Assembly: GCA_944323945.1 (NCBI GenBank)
Contig: CALUUL010000005.1
Coordinates: 1 to 64,000, forward strand
From: Candidatus Gastranaerophilales bacterium
GTDB lineage: Bacteria; Cyanobacteriota; Vampirovibrionia; Gastranaerophilales; Gastranaerophilaceae
Direction of reading: 5' to 3'
Length of the DNA stretch: 64,000 nucleotides
Shown here: one piece after another, positions 1-9,062 of the stretch
Layout of the letters: each line of letters begins with the position of its first letter
Numbering within the stretch: the stretch's first letter is position 1
Notes under the pieces: model-generated
Seen by the model: only the letters and a program-made list of their open reading frames with translations
Told to the model about the DNA's origin: nothing
Databases searched by the model: none
Made by a program: the position numbers and the translations under genes

Positions 1-455
1 ATACTTATGTTTTAAAGAAATATTTTCTTTTTATATATATACCTGTATTGCTTTTTATAATGAGTGTATATACATTTTTAAACAAAAGGGCTCATAATTT
101 AGAAGAATTAGGCAAAATTACATTATATTCATATGGAATTTTAACCGTATTTGCTATAGTCAAGATACTATATATTATAGTAACACCGAGCAAGACGCCA
201 AGTTCAGTATGGTTTTTAATGCCACCTGTTTTGTATGATATTCTAAAAGGACTTGGGGAAATACATATATTATATTTCCTTTTTGCATTAACTTTTTGCA
301 TATATTTTTTCAGTTTTATCTCAAAACTTATGATTAAATTTCTTCATCCTTTTTTGTACATAATAATATACAATTCTGGATTGGCATATTTAATATACGA
401 ATTTCTAAAACTTTGTATATTTTTAGATGAGCTTTTTGATGTTACATTGGGTTAA
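1..455 (+). CDS. Multi-pass membrane protein, 5' end outside window
   Basis: The reading frame is open from base 3 to the stop at 453-455, so the TTG at 48 and ATG at 60 are probably internal and the gene starts before the window. The visible part is strongly hydrophobic, with about four membrane segments separated by short charged loops. It sits 8 bases ahead of the next coding frame and may share a transcript with the TPR and acyltransferase genes downstream, which would fit an envelope or surface-polysaccharide role. I do not recognise a family. Confidence 0.6.
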   Translation, partial: TYVLKKYFLFIYIPVLLFIMSVYTFLNKRAHNLEELGKITLYSYGILTVFAIVKILYIIVTPSKTPSSVWFLMPPVLYDILKGLGEIHILYFLFALTFCIYFFSFISKLMIKFLHPFLYIIIYNSGLAYLIYEFLKLCIFLDELFDVTLG

Positions 456-475
456 AAATTTTCATGAAGGTAATT

Positions 476-1543
476 ATGCATAAAAAAAAGAAAGTAATTA
501 TACCAATTGTAATAACTATAATAATTATATTAATCATTAATATAAATATAATTAGTTTAAATGCTACTAATCTTTTATCGAAGATATATTCCAAACAAGG
601 AAATAATATTCAAGTAGAAAATTTATTAAAGAATAATTTATATATTCAAACATTTTTCATTAACAAAAACCCCCGTTTAATGATTTTATCAGCACAAAAG
701 TTAATAGATTTTTATAACAATCAACTATTATTTAATGAATCAGAAAAGATATATGAAGAATATATTTTACCGATTTCTAAATTTGAAAATAAAAAAACAT
801 CTGTTTTTTATGATAACTATAATGAGAATCTTTCAACAATATATTCAGACTTGGGTGATATAAAATTAAAACTTAACAAATTTAAAGAAGCAGAAAGTTT
901 TTACAATAAAGCTCTTGCAATAAAACAAAAAGCTTACAATCAAAATTCTTTTAGTAAATGGTTAGAACTAAATAAACTAAGCAGATTGAAACTGGAAGAG
1001 GGAAATATTAAAGAAGCTGCTATTTTTATTGAACAAGCAATTACTAAATATAAAGAAAAAAATAATGATATAAGCTGGAAAATTATATATAATCTATCTC
1101 AATTGTATAAACAAAAAGGAGAATACAAACGTGCTGAACAATATGCAGAATATTTATTATTAAATTCTCCATCTTTGCCTGATTTTGTTCCTATTCCAGA
1201 TAATAACAAATTAAAAACAGAATATATTATAGAAATAAGTAAATTAAATAGTTATTTCAAACAAAATTTAGCGGAAATATATATTGAAGAAAATAAATTA
1301 GAAGAAGCATTAAACCTTTTAAAACAATCGCTGATAATTAATAATTATACTTATGGTGAAAATTCTGCTTATTCATTATGTAATCATTATAAGCTATATA
1401 ATTTATATTTAATTAAAGAAGATAATAAAAATAAAGAAAAAGAATATATTGAAATAAAGAATATAAAATCAAAACTACTTGGCACTAAGGATATTAAATT
1501 TGAAAATTTAAGAAAAATTTGTAAAGGAAACTACTATAATTAA
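476..1543 (+). CDS. Membrane-anchored TPR-repeat protein
   Basis: An N-terminal Lys-rich stretch followed by about 20 hydrophobic residues gives one signal anchor. The rest is polar and helical, with TPR-like repeats (for example residues near 120-150 and 175-210, with a pattern of A-x-x-[FY]-x-x-A). An ATG lies in frame at 464, but GAAGG at 466-470 is well placed for the ATG at 476, so I chose the latter. The gene lies 3 bases ahead of an acyltransferase gene. TPR domains bind other proteins; the partner is unknown. The protein is rich in Asn, Lys and Ile, like its neighbours. Confidence 0.7.
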   Translation: MHKKKKVIIPIVITIIIILIININIISLNATNLLSKIYSKQGNNIQVENLLKNNLYIQTFFINKNPRLMILSAQKLIDFYNNQLLFNESEKIYEEYILPISKFENKKTSVFYDNYNENLSTIYSDLGDIKLKLNKFKEAESFYNKALAIKQKAYNQNSFSKWLELNKLSRLKLEEGNIKEAAIFIEQAITKYKEKNNDISWKIIYNLSQLYKQKGEYKRAEQYAEYLLLNSPSLPDFVPIPDNNKLKTEYIIEISKLNSYFKQNLAEIYIEENKLEEALNLLKQSLIINNYTYGENSAYSLCNHYKLYNLYLIKEDNKNKEKEYIEIKNIKSKLLGTKDIKFENLRKICKGNYYN

Positions 1544-1546
1544 ATT

Positions 1547-2611
1547 ATGTTAGAAAGATATAATAATAAAATAAATTTTTTGAAAGCGTTGGCAATTTTA
1601 ATTGTTGTATCAGGACACTTGGAGTTTTCATTAATTCCAATATTTCCACCTTATTCTTTTCAAGTGATTTTATTTTTCTTTATTGCAGGTATTTTGTTTA
1701 AGGAAGAATATGGATTTAGGGAGTTTATTAATAAACGGATCAAAAGTCTTTTATTACCTTATTTTTTGTATGAATTTGTTTATATAGGTATTACGATTTT
1801 TCTTTCTCATATAGTTGGTAAATATTGGGGACAGCCTGTTAATTTATATAATGAAATCATAATGCCATTTTTAACAGGGCATCAATTGGATTTAATTGCA
1901 CCATTGTGGTTTGTACCTTGTCTTTTTATAACGTTATTTATATATAAAGTATTCTCTTATATAAAAATGAAACCAATTATAAGATTTTTTATATATTTTT
2001 TAATTACATTCATAGCTGCAAATTGTGATAAATACTCTGATAATATATTTATTTTACCTTTTGTTCGGAGCTTTTTTGCCTTGTTTTTTGTGCATTTAGG
2101 ATATATTTATAAAAAGAATATTGAAGATAAGGTAAATATTTTTAGTCCTAAAATTGTTTATATGGTTATAATTTTACAATGTATATTGTGGTTATTTAAT
2201 ACTGATTTTTCACCTTTGGATGGAATCGGATTGCATTATCTTTTAGTCTGGGGAAAATTCTACAATCCTTGTCTTGCTATTTTAACAAGTTTAACAGGTA
2301 TATATATATCATTATTTATAATAGAAATTATTTATCCATATTTAAAAAATTGGAATTTTATTCATAAAATAGGACAAAATAGCTATCATATAATGGCAAA
2401 TCATCTTTTAGTTTTTAATATAATTACATATTTATTACTTTATATAAAAGGAATACCTTTTGAAGTGAAAAATTCTCAGGATATATATTGGTTTTATTTT
2501 CCACTAAAAACAACTTATTTTTATTTTATTATTGGAGTTATTTTAACGGTTTATATTGGAGAATTTTTAAAGTTATTGAAACAAAAGATGAAATATATTG
2601 TTTTTAAGTAA
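1547..2611 (+). CDS. Acyltransferase family 3 (OafA/NolL-like) membrane protein
   Basis: The 354-residue integral membrane protein has about ten hydrophobic segments. Near the N-terminus it has the acyltransferase-3 pattern: residues 9-25 end with Ser-Gly-His, followed by the family's FFFIAG-like segment, a basic KRIKSLLLPYF element near residue 65, and a LWFVPCLF element near residue 125. Enzymes of this family transfer acetyl or other acyl groups to sugars of surface polysaccharide or to other envelope molecules at the inner membrane. It starts 3 bases after the TPR gene, which suggests co-transcription. The substrate cannot be read from sequence. Confidence 0.85.
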   Translation: MLERYNNKINFLKALAILIVVSGHLEFSLIPIFPPYSFQVILFFFIAGILFKEEYGFREFINKRIKSLLLPYFLYEFVYIGITIFLSHIVGKYWGQPVNLYNEIIMPFLTGHQLDLIAPLWFVPCLFITLFIYKVFSYIKMKPIIRFFIYFLITFIAANCDKYSDNIFILPFVRSFFALFFVHLGYIYKKNIEDKVNIFSPKIVYMVIILQCILWLFNTDFSPLDGIGLHYLLVWGKFYNPCLAILTSLTGIYISLFIIEIIYPYLKNWNFIHKIGQNSYHIMANHLLVFNIITYLLLYIKGIPFEVKNSQDIYWFYFPLKTTYFYFIIGVILTVYIGEFLKLLKQKMKYIVFK

Positions 2612-2628
2612 ATTACATTTTATTTATT

Positions 2629-3039
2629 TTATTTAATGTCATCATGAAGTTTTATTAATGCTCGTTCAAAAGATTTCTGGTGTGATTCAAAAAATTTAGG
2701 TTCAATACCTGATTTGATGATTAAAAATTGTATTGTCTGAAAGATTAAACTCCCTGCATTTATTTGTGGTATTTTCTTGTTTGTATAAATTCCACTTTCA
2801 ATGGGTTCTTCAAGTTTATCACTATAATATTTCATACCAATGGCAAAGCCTCTGTTGTAAGGAGCTTTATATATTTCAATAGTATCACCTTCTGTAACTT
2901 CTTTTATAACCCTATGGTCAATAAACTTTTTATATTCAGATATTAATGTGTCGGTGTAATTAACTGGAGTCCCTTCCGGCAATTTATTATATAGATTGTT
3001 ATTAACAACTATGTTTGCTTTAAAAGAAATATTTTTCAT
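2629..3039 (-). CDS. Hypothetical protein with N-terminal SFKAN element
   Basis: A 136-residue soluble, charged protein of unknown function, convergent with the acyltransferase gene. It begins M-K-N-I-S-F-K-A-N, a short form of the Phe-Lys-Gly-like leader seen on several proteins in the next 20 kb. No membrane segment or catalytic motif is visible. The centre has a beta-rich feel (TIEIYKAP, GFAIGMKYY) and the C-terminus is helical. The start at 3039 is the only good ATG and keeps the leader. It stands alone and diverges from prs. Confidence 0.6.
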   Translation of the reverse strand: MKNISFKANIVVNNNLYNKLPEGTPVNYTDTLISEYKKFIDHRVIKEVTEGDTIEIYKAPYNRGFAIGMKYYSDKLEEPIESGIYTNKKIPQINAGSLIFQTIQFLIIKSGIEPKFFESHQKSFERALIKLHDDIK

Positions 3040-3142
3040 AATATTTACAATAAACGCAGAACATAAAATGTTTTGTCAGAATGAATAATATTAAAATAAG
3101 ATGATTTTTATTTATTCAAAAAGTTTACATTTTATTTATAAT

Positions 3143-3171
3143 TTGTTCGAAAATATAAAATAATATAAAAT
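3143..3171 (+). promoter_or_regulatory. Predicted sigma-70-type promoter for prs
   Basis: TTGTTC at 3143-3148 and TAAAAT at 3166-3171 are separated by 17 bases. Transcription would start near 3178. The ATG at 3176 would then lie at the transcript end, which supports translation from the ATG at 3221 instead. Confidence 0.4.
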
Positions 3172-3220
3172 TATTATGTATTTACTAGCAAGTATTAATA
3201 ACAAAAGAAAAGGGTGTTTT

Positions 3221-4270
3221 ATGAGAATTACAGCTTTGGGAAAACCATTTTACAATCATCAAAAGAATAATACCCCGAGAAGCAATATTTCAATGTCCGC
3301 ACCAAAAACTCAAGGTGCGGATATTTTTTGTTTTAAAGGTCCATCAAAATTGTCTGATAAGGCAAGTATTATTCCGTCATCAAATCCAACGGATTTAGAA
3401 CGTAAAATTGAAGAGAAAACAGTAATTGATCCTACAGAAACAGTTGTAAAAAAATTTAAAAATGGCGAAACCTATGTGAATATAGCGGGAAATGTCAGAG
3501 GTAAAGATGTATATATTATGCCCGCATCAGGAATTAATGTAAATGATAATTTGATGGAAACATATTTGAAAGCAGATGCAGCAAAAAGAGCAGGTGCAGA
3601 TAGAGTAATAGCGGTTCTACCAAGTTTTGATTATGCACGACAGGAAAAACGGACTGAAAAAGGTGAACCTATTGCCGCAAGATTAAATATGGATTTACTA
3701 AAAACCTCGGGAGTTGATGAAGTAATTACGACTGATTTGCATACGCTGGCAATAGAAGGGTTTGCACCTAATTCAATGAAAGTAACACATATAGAATCTA
3801 TGGATCTAATGAAAGACTATATTATATCAAAAGGGATTAGTGATTTAGTAGTAGTAAGTCCTGATTTGGGTGGAACAAAAAGAGCAGATAAGTTAGCAAA
3901 GGCTCTTGGTTGTGATAAGGCAATAGTATATAAACACCGTCAAGCACATAATGAAGCGATTGCTGAAGACTTAATTGGTGAAGTGAAAGGCAAAAATTGT
4001 GTAATATTTGATGATATTATAGATACAGCAGGAACTATAGTTGAAGCATCAAAACTACTAAAACAAAAAGGAGCAAAAGAAATTTATGTGTGTGCTGCAC
4101 ATGGTTTATTTAATGGTGAAGCAATGAAAAGATTAAATGATGCTCCGGTTAGAGAAGTTATTGTAACTAATAGTGTACCTAAAAAGCAAAATTCTATAGA
4201 TAAAATTAAACAAGTAGATTTATCAGTTCAAATAGCAGAAGTAATGAGTAAGATTTCAGATGCAAGTTAA
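3221..4270 (+). CDS. prs: Ribose-phosphate pyrophosphokinase with N-terminal leader
   Basis: Makes PRPP from ribose 5-phosphate and ATP for nucleotide, His and Trp synthesis. Visible family elements include the SFDYARQEKR-like flexible-loop region, the TTDLHT element, the VVVSPDLGGTKRAD segment, and the PRPP loop around residues 264-272 with DDIIDTAGT. The start at 3221 has AAAAGGG upstream; a longer frame from 3176 lacks a site and lies at the predicted transcript start. About 45 residues precede the usual Prs beginning: M-R-I-T-A-L ... then C-F-K-G at 37-40. This leader resembles those on unrelated neighbours. The enzyme call is firm; the meaning of the leader is unknown. Confidence 0.93.
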   Translation: MRITALGKPFYNHQKNNTPRSNISMSAPKTQGADIFCFKGPSKLSDKASIIPSSNPTDLERKIEEKTVIDPTETVVKKFKNGETYVNIAGNVRGKDVYIMPASGINVNDNLMETYLKADAAKRAGADRVIAVLPSFDYARQEKRTEKGEPIAARLNMDLLKTSGVDEVITTDLHTLAIEGFAPNSMKVTHIESMDLMKDYIISKGISDLVVVSPDLGGTKRADKLAKALGCDKAIVYKHRQAHNEAIAEDLIGEVKGKNCVIFDDIIDTAGTIVEASKLLKQKGAKEIYVCAAHGLFNGEAMKRLNDAPVREVIVTNSVPKKQNSIDKIKQVDLSVQIAEVMSKISDAS

Positions 4271-4295
4271 CAAAATTTAATAATTGTATATATAA

Positions 4296-4354
4296 ATAGC
4301 ATTTTCCTTTTTTTTTGAGAATTTAAATATTCGTGAGAAAAAGGAAAATGCTAT
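4296..4354 (+). promoter_or_regulatory. Inverted repeat burying the rtcB ribosome-binding site and start
   Basis: A perfect 17-base inverted repeat has arms at 4296-4312 and 4338-4354 and a 25-base loop. The 3' arm contains the AAGGA ribosome-binding site at 4341-4345 and the first two bases of the ATG at 4353. Folded RNA would hide the site. No T-run follows the 3' arm, so it does not look like a terminator for prs. The stem is AT-rich, with four G-C pairs. Confidence 0.6.
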
Positions 4355-5561
4355 GAATGTTAATATGTCTGGAGTGTTTTGTAATATAATTACTAATAAA
4401 CAAAAATGTTCTCAAATACCCTCTTTTAAACAAAAAAGTGATACATTCGAAAGGTCTATTAGAATAAAAGGCTCAGAAACTCAAGCAAAAATATATACGA
4501 CAAATGTTGATTATCAAACTTTAGACCAAATAAGGGAATTTTGTAATCATCCGGTGTTTAAAGATACACCAATAAGGATAATGCCTGATACACATGCCGG
4601 AAAAAATTCAGTTGTTGGATTTAGTGCACCAATAATAAATGGAAAAGTTATTCCTAATATTATAGGTGGTGATATAGGTTGCGGTATGCTTTGCGTAAAG
4701 TTTGATCCACAATGTGAGAAAATAGATTTTGAAAAGTTAGATGATGTTATCAAAACATATGTATCAGCTTCGCATTCGAAAGAACCATCAAGTATGAAAA
4801 GGGTACCTTCAGAATTTTATAATAAAGCTGCTGCTTTATGTAAATATAAATATAAGAAACCGATTGAAAAAGTTCTAAATTCGTTAGGTACTTTAGGTGG
4901 TGGAAATCATTTTATAGAAATTGATAAAAACACACAAGGTGAATATTTCTTAGTTATTCATACTGGGTCAAGACATTTTGGTAAAGAAGTTGCAAATTAT
5001 CATCAAACAATAGCAGGAGAACAAAACCCATATAAGATAAGGGATTTGTCTTATCTTAGTGGTTCTGAAGCAAAGGATTATCTTGAAGATATGAGACTAG
5101 CAGCAGAGTATTCAAAATATAATAGAAGAGTTATTGCTGATGAAATTATGAAGAGAATGGGATGGAAAGAACAAGAATCCTTTGAAAGTATACATAATTA
5201 TATCTCTAATGATGGAATGATAAGAAAAGGTGCAATATCCGCTAATTTGGGTGAACAAGTTATTATTCCATTGAATATGCGAGATGGCAGTATTCTTGGT
5301 ATAGGAAAAGGAAACCCGGAATGGAATAATACTGCGCCTCATGGTGCTGGTCGCCAGTACAAAAGGAGTGAGGCAGCTCAGTTTATTTCGTTTGAAGAAT
5401 ATAGAAAATCAATGGAAGGAATATATTCGAGCGGAATTAATAGAAGCCATATAGATGAATCGCCTCAAGCATATAAAGATTCTTGTGAGATAATAGAGAA
5501 TGTATCTGATACAGTTGATGTAAGAGATGTTATATCTCCTGTTTTCAACTATAAAGATTAG
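4353..5561 (+). CDS. rtcB: RtcB-family RNA ligase with N-terminal leader
   Basis: RtcB joins RNA 2',3'-cyclic phosphate or 3'-phosphate ends to 5'-OH ends using GTP and Mn(II). Metal ligands and active-site elements are present: PDTH with His81, GGDIGCG with Asp107 and Cys110, GGGNH with His186, GSRH with His208, and the guanylylated His in HGAGR at residue 330. The length of 402 residues fits the shorter bacterial branch. About 33 residues precede the catalytic fold and end in P-S-F-K-Q (residues 23-27), a leader like that on Prs. No rtcA, archease or RtcR-like regulator is adjacent. Translation may be controlled by the hairpin over its start. Confidence 0.92.
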   Translation: MNVNMSGVFCNIITNKQKCSQIPSFKQKSDTFERSIRIKGSETQAKIYTTNVDYQTLDQIREFCNHPVFKDTPIRIMPDTHAGKNSVVGFSAPIINGKVIPNIIGGDIGCGMLCVKFDPQCEKIDFEKLDDVIKTYVSASHSKEPSSMKRVPSEFYNKAAALCKYKYKKPIEKVLNSLGTLGGGNHFIEIDKNTQGEYFLVIHTGSRHFGKEVANYHQTIAGEQNPYKIRDLSYLSGSEAKDYLEDMRLAAEYSKYNRRVIADEIMKRMGWKEQESFESIHNYISNDGMIRKGAISANLGEQVIIPLNMRDGSILGIGKGNPEWNNTAPHGAGRQYKRSEAAQFISFEEYRKSMEGIYSSGINRSHIDESPQAYKDSCEIIENVSDTVDVRDVISPVFNYKD

Positions 5562-5602
5562 CAAAAAGTATTTTTTTTGTTTTTTATTATTGTGGATCTT
5601 GA

Positions 5603-5630
5603 TTGTTTTTTCGCTGTAAATAGGTATAAT
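5603..5630 (+). promoter_or_regulatory. Predicted promoter very close to the start codon
   Basis: TTGTTT at 5603-5608, a 16-base spacer, and TATAAT at 5625-5630. The next gene's ATG is at 5635, only 4 bases after the -10 box, so the transcript would begin at or next to the start codon and be leaderless. Confidence 0.45.
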
Positions 5631-5634
5631 TAAA

Positions 5635-6162
5635 ATGATTAGTAATATTTTTAATAGTATATATGTTAATAGACCAATAATTAATAGCAAGTTATCACCT
5701 TCTTTTAAACGTGCTCAAGGTATGGATGTATTTGAAAAAAGTGATAGTATGAGAGATGCAAAGATGGAAGAAACGATATATTCACAAGTAGATAGAAGTA
5801 TAAATATAGATGATATAGCAAATAATTTAAATAATAATACAATGGCATTCCCAGATGTTGTTAAGGGGCTTCTTTCTGTGATTCCTACATATATGAAAGG
5901 TAAACTTACAACGAATATGTTTGTTGATGTATATCAGGAAAGAGCTTCTTTATTATACTCACGTCTGGAAAATGGTATGGATAAGGTTGATTTTTCAGAA
6001 GACTTTGCGTCTGAAATATCATTGATAAAAAAGCTTGATACTGCTTGTGAAAATTATAGAAATGGTAATATGCAAGGCAGAACTTTAGATGAACTTATAG
6101 AAAAAAGTATAATTAAATATATGAAAACTTCACAGCCTAAGAATCGTTATTATTTAGAATAA
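5635..6162 (+). CDS. Hypothetical leader-bearing protein, 175 aa
   Basis: Not recognised. The N-terminus (M-I-S-N-I ... S-P-S-F-K-R at 21-26) matches the leader pattern found on RtcB and other neighbours. The remaining 150 residues are mixed alpha-helical and polar without clear membrane segments. No ribosome-binding site precedes the ATG, but a predicted promoter ends 4 bases upstream, which suits a leaderless message. Later in-frame ATGs exist near 5722, but using them would remove the leader. It converges on the 939-residue gene with a 6-base gap. Confidence 0.55.
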   Translation: MISNIFNSIYVNRPIINSKLSPSFKRAQGMDVFEKSDSMRDAKMEETIYSQVDRSINIDDIANNLNNNTMAFPDVVKGLLSVIPTYMKGKLTTNMFVDVYQERASLLYSRLENGMDKVDFSEDFASEISLIKKLDTACENYRNGNMQGRTLDELIEKSIIKYMKTSQPKNRYYLE

Positions 6163-6168
6163 TATTAT

Positions 6169-8988
6169 CTATTGAAGCATTATGCTATCAATAGTTATAG
6201 TTCCTTTATCTCCGGGTTTTAATAAAAGTTTAATTATATTCCCGTTGTGAAATTCTTGTATATATAGTTCCTTGTCTTTAGTATCTTTAACTTTAGAAGA
6301 TAAAAGTTCTATAAATTCTTCAAAAGATAATATTCTATTATTATTATGATCTGCAACAGAGATTAAATTTCTGTCCAACATTCTCATAAAGGCGTGATCT
6401 TCTATTTGGACTTTATATTTTCTCAAAATTGGTTGTGCTAGTTCTTTCATCTTTTTTATGTAAGCATATATTAATCTTAGGTGTTGATTATTATTTTTAT
6501 CATTTATTATGCTATTCACTAATTTAATGAATTGAGGATCTTTTGTTGATCTGTATAATGTATCAAAACAATCTGTTAGAACATGAATTTCGTGACTTGA
6601 TAGTGAATCAATTCCTTTGCTTTTTGCTTTATCAATTAAATCTTGAATAGAATATTTAATTTTAAGTACAGATTTGTTTTTACCACTTGATATAGCTAAA
6701 TTAGAATGTCCTGTCGCAGGTAATTCAATATTGAATTGTTCCAGCTTATTAATTATATCCATAGTTAATAGATTACTTTTGATTAAATCATCAGCTATAT
6801 TATCTGGTAGTTGGGTTGGTGTTATCTTGTCTGCATTAGGGAAAAATATTTTCTTTGTCTTGCCGTTGATTGTAACTTCGGCAATATCGTTAGGATTGTA
6901 ATATTGAAATCCTACAATATCTTGTTGAATGGTTCTTATTGTGTTTAACAAATTACTTTCATATATACGAGAATCAATATTGTCTTGTATTTGTTCAAAA
7001 ACAGATTCATTATTTAAGTATAGTATTGTTTGTATTGTATCTAAGTCAAAAGCATTGATAGCATCGTGTAGTTCTTGAATTTCTCTGAATGATAGATTAA
7101 AGGGTTCAAAAGTTGGATTATTTCTTATTTTAGATATATTCTGTAAAGTATTTAAGACAGCTATAAAAGCTTCTTCGTTATTGCCGGATTCTTTGAGTTT
7201 ATATTTGAAAACAGAAGCGAATTCATCAGCAGAAATACCATGAAATTCCAATGTTGCAGAAATATCATCTAAGGATATTGTTCTTTTCAGTTTATTTAAA
7301 ATATTTGAAATATCAGTTTCGCTTAAATTTGTTTTTGTTATTATCTCATCTTTTATTGCGGTAGTCTCAATTCCTTTGAAAAATACATCATCAGAGTTCC
7401 TTATTGAATTTGGTAAATCCATATTCTCTATGCAGCCGCCATCTATAGAAATTCCGAGTGCTTTTACATCATCATAAGATAATTCTATTGTCTTAGAAGT
7501 ATCAATAGGGCTGGTTAATTTAACTGTTTTTTTAGATGGATCAATATCTTTTATTGTAAAATAGTGTCTTTGATTACCGATTGGACTAATAGCGCCATCT
7601 GTATCAACTAATGTTCCTAAAGAAAGGACAGTATTATTTTTGTTTTTTGCTAAATTATCAAGAAGTTCATCAGTAATTGATTCATTTGTTATATGTATAG
7701 GATTTAGTCCGAATTGTTTTGCAACAACTTCGGCAAAACCGCCATCAATATCTCCAGTTAATTGTTTGTATGCTTGTTCAAAAATTCTTATACCTGTTTT
7801 ATCGGATAACATTTCATCGGAGAGTGAAGATTTTGATACTTTTACAATCTTGTCTCCAATCTTTACATTGTAGTCCCCGTTTATTGTTTTTGTTATAGAT
7901 TTTTTGAATGTATTAGAGGTATTGGGGTTATTCATCATACCATCAATAGTAGATAAAAGTGCGCAGTCACCTGTTTGTCCTTGTTTGAATTTTGTATTTA
8001 TTCCATCAGGGAGAACGATTTTTGTAGTTATTTTATTGTTTAAAGATTTACCAGCCTTACCGGCAACTCTGAATCCTCCTCCAATTACAGGAGAGAGAAT
8101 TGCTCCGCCTATAGCACCTTGAATACCTGCTTCAATAACATTCTCGCCATTTAATCCTGCTCTTAACATATTGTCAGAAGCACCGCCTAAAGCTCCATCA
8201 ACAGCCATACCCGCACCAAGTGCTAATGCTCGTTTTCCAATTGTGCCTCCAGTAACATCTATTGTTTGGTTTAGAATAATATTTTTTGCTGTGTGCTTAA
8301 TACCTTGTTTGATAGTTTGTTCAGCTACCTCTTCTGCACCTTCTTTAAGGATTTTTAATCCGAGTTTTTGACCTATAGTTTTTGTTACGGTATTACCAAG
8401 ACCATTTGTAATAGGTGCCAATAATCCATTAATTCCACCTGTTAATGTATCGTATAGTAAATCTTTTCCTTTATATTCTTTACCTGTAGCTAAAGAATCA
8501 CCAGCTTTAATGCCTACTTTGACTCCTGCTCCAACTGCTGTGGCTAAGCCTAAACCTACAGCTAAAGATGCACCACCAGTAGGTACTGCTAATGCAAATG
8601 CACCGACCGCTAATATGCCTGATGCTAAGTCGGCTACAACATCAACGCAAGTTTTTTGTCCTTCTTTATATTTATTTAAAGCTTCTTGTGCTTCTTCAGT
8701 AGAAATTTTCCCAAGTTCAGCTTGTTTTATAACTTCTTCAATATGTTTAGAACCGGATTTCATACCGAATATATTTTTAATACCATCCCAGGCTTTTCCT
8801 ATTATTCCTTGTTGCTTTTTTGTCTCTTCAAAATCTTTTCTTAAATCTGATTTATTATTGGAAGTAAATTCATCATATGAAATTTGTTTCGGAATGGTTG
8901 TTTGTTTATTCTGATGCTTACTATTCTTTATCCCGGAAATCTTGCTTGTATATAAATGTAGATTTTGATTTATTCTTATTTCGTGCAT
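6169..8988 (-). CDS. Large calpain-like (C2) cysteine protease-related protein
   Basis: 939 residues. Residues 1-110 are polar. Residues 115-320 are Gly/Ala-rich hydrophobic segments that may insert in membranes. Residues 332-515 resemble a calpain core, with Q-G-x-x-G-D-C (Cys342) and R-H-Y-F-T-I (His475). The usual Asn in the N-P-W region appears to be Ser493 (L-T-S-P). Residues 520-840 are helical. The C-terminus has D-H-A-F-M-R-M-x-x-R (864-873), as in small nuclease/toxin folds, overlapping an EF-hand-like loop starting at Asp880 (D-x-N-x-N ... S-x-x-E). There is no classical signal peptide. Protease activity is uncertain because of the Ser substitution. A hairpin (6169-6194) covers the last codons. 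Confidence 0.7.
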   Translation of the reverse strand: MHEIRINQNLHLYTSKISGIKNSKHQNKQTTIPKQISYDEFTSNNKSDLRKDFEETKKQQGIIGKAWDGIKNIFGMKSGSKHIEEVIKQAELGKISTEEAQEALNKYKEGQKTCVDVVADLASGILAVGAFALAVPTGGASLAVGLGLATAVGAGVKVGIKAGDSLATGKEYKGKDLLYDTLTGGINGLLAPITNGLGNTVTKTIGQKLGLKILKEGAEEVAEQTIKQGIKHTAKNIILNQTIDVTGGTIGKRALALGAGMAVDGALGGASDNMLRAGLNGENVIEAGIQGAIGGAILSPVIGGGFRVAGKAGKSLNNKITTKIVLPDGINTKFKQGQTGDCALLSTIDGMMNNPNTSNTFKKSITKTINGDYNVKIGDKIVKVSKSSLSDEMLSDKTGIRIFEQAYKQLTGDIDGGFAEVVAKQFGLNPIHITNESITDELLDNLAKNKNNTVLSLGTLVDTDGAISPIGNQRHYFTIKDIDPSKKTVKLTSPIDTSKTIELSYDDVKALGISIDGGCIENMDLPNSIRNSDDVFFKGIETTAIKDEIITKTNLSETDISNILNKLKRTISLDDISATLEFHGISADEFASVFKYKLKESGNNEEAFIAVLNTLQNISKIRNNPTFEPFNLSFREIQELHDAINAFDLDTIQTILYLNNESVFEQIQDNIDSRIYESNLLNTIRTIQQDIVGFQYYNPNDIAEVTINGKTKKIFFPNADKITPTQLPDNIADDLIKSNLLTMDIINKLEQFNIELPATGHSNLAISSGKNKSVLKIKYSIQDLIDKAKSKGIDSLSSHEIHVLTDCFDTLYRSTKDPQFIKLVNSIINDKNNNQHLRLIYAYIKKMKELAQPILRKYKVQIEDHAFMRMLDRNLISVADHNNNRILSFEEFIELLSSKVKDTKDKELYIQEFHNGNIIKLLLKPGDKGTITIDSIMLQ

Positions 8989-9062
8989 ATAAGGTATAGT
9001 CTTTCTCTATAAATATATAAAGTATATTTGTAAGTTGTAAATTTACATTTTTGAGCTCTTTG

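Noticed and set aside
4296..4354. Intrinsic terminator of prs
   Set aside because: The stem is not followed by a T-run on the plus strand; instead it covers the rtcB start.
8510..8914. 134-codon plus-strand frame (Ala/Pro/Thr-rich)
   Set aside because: Antisense shadow of the Gly/Ala-rich part of the calpain-like gene; no ribosome-binding site.
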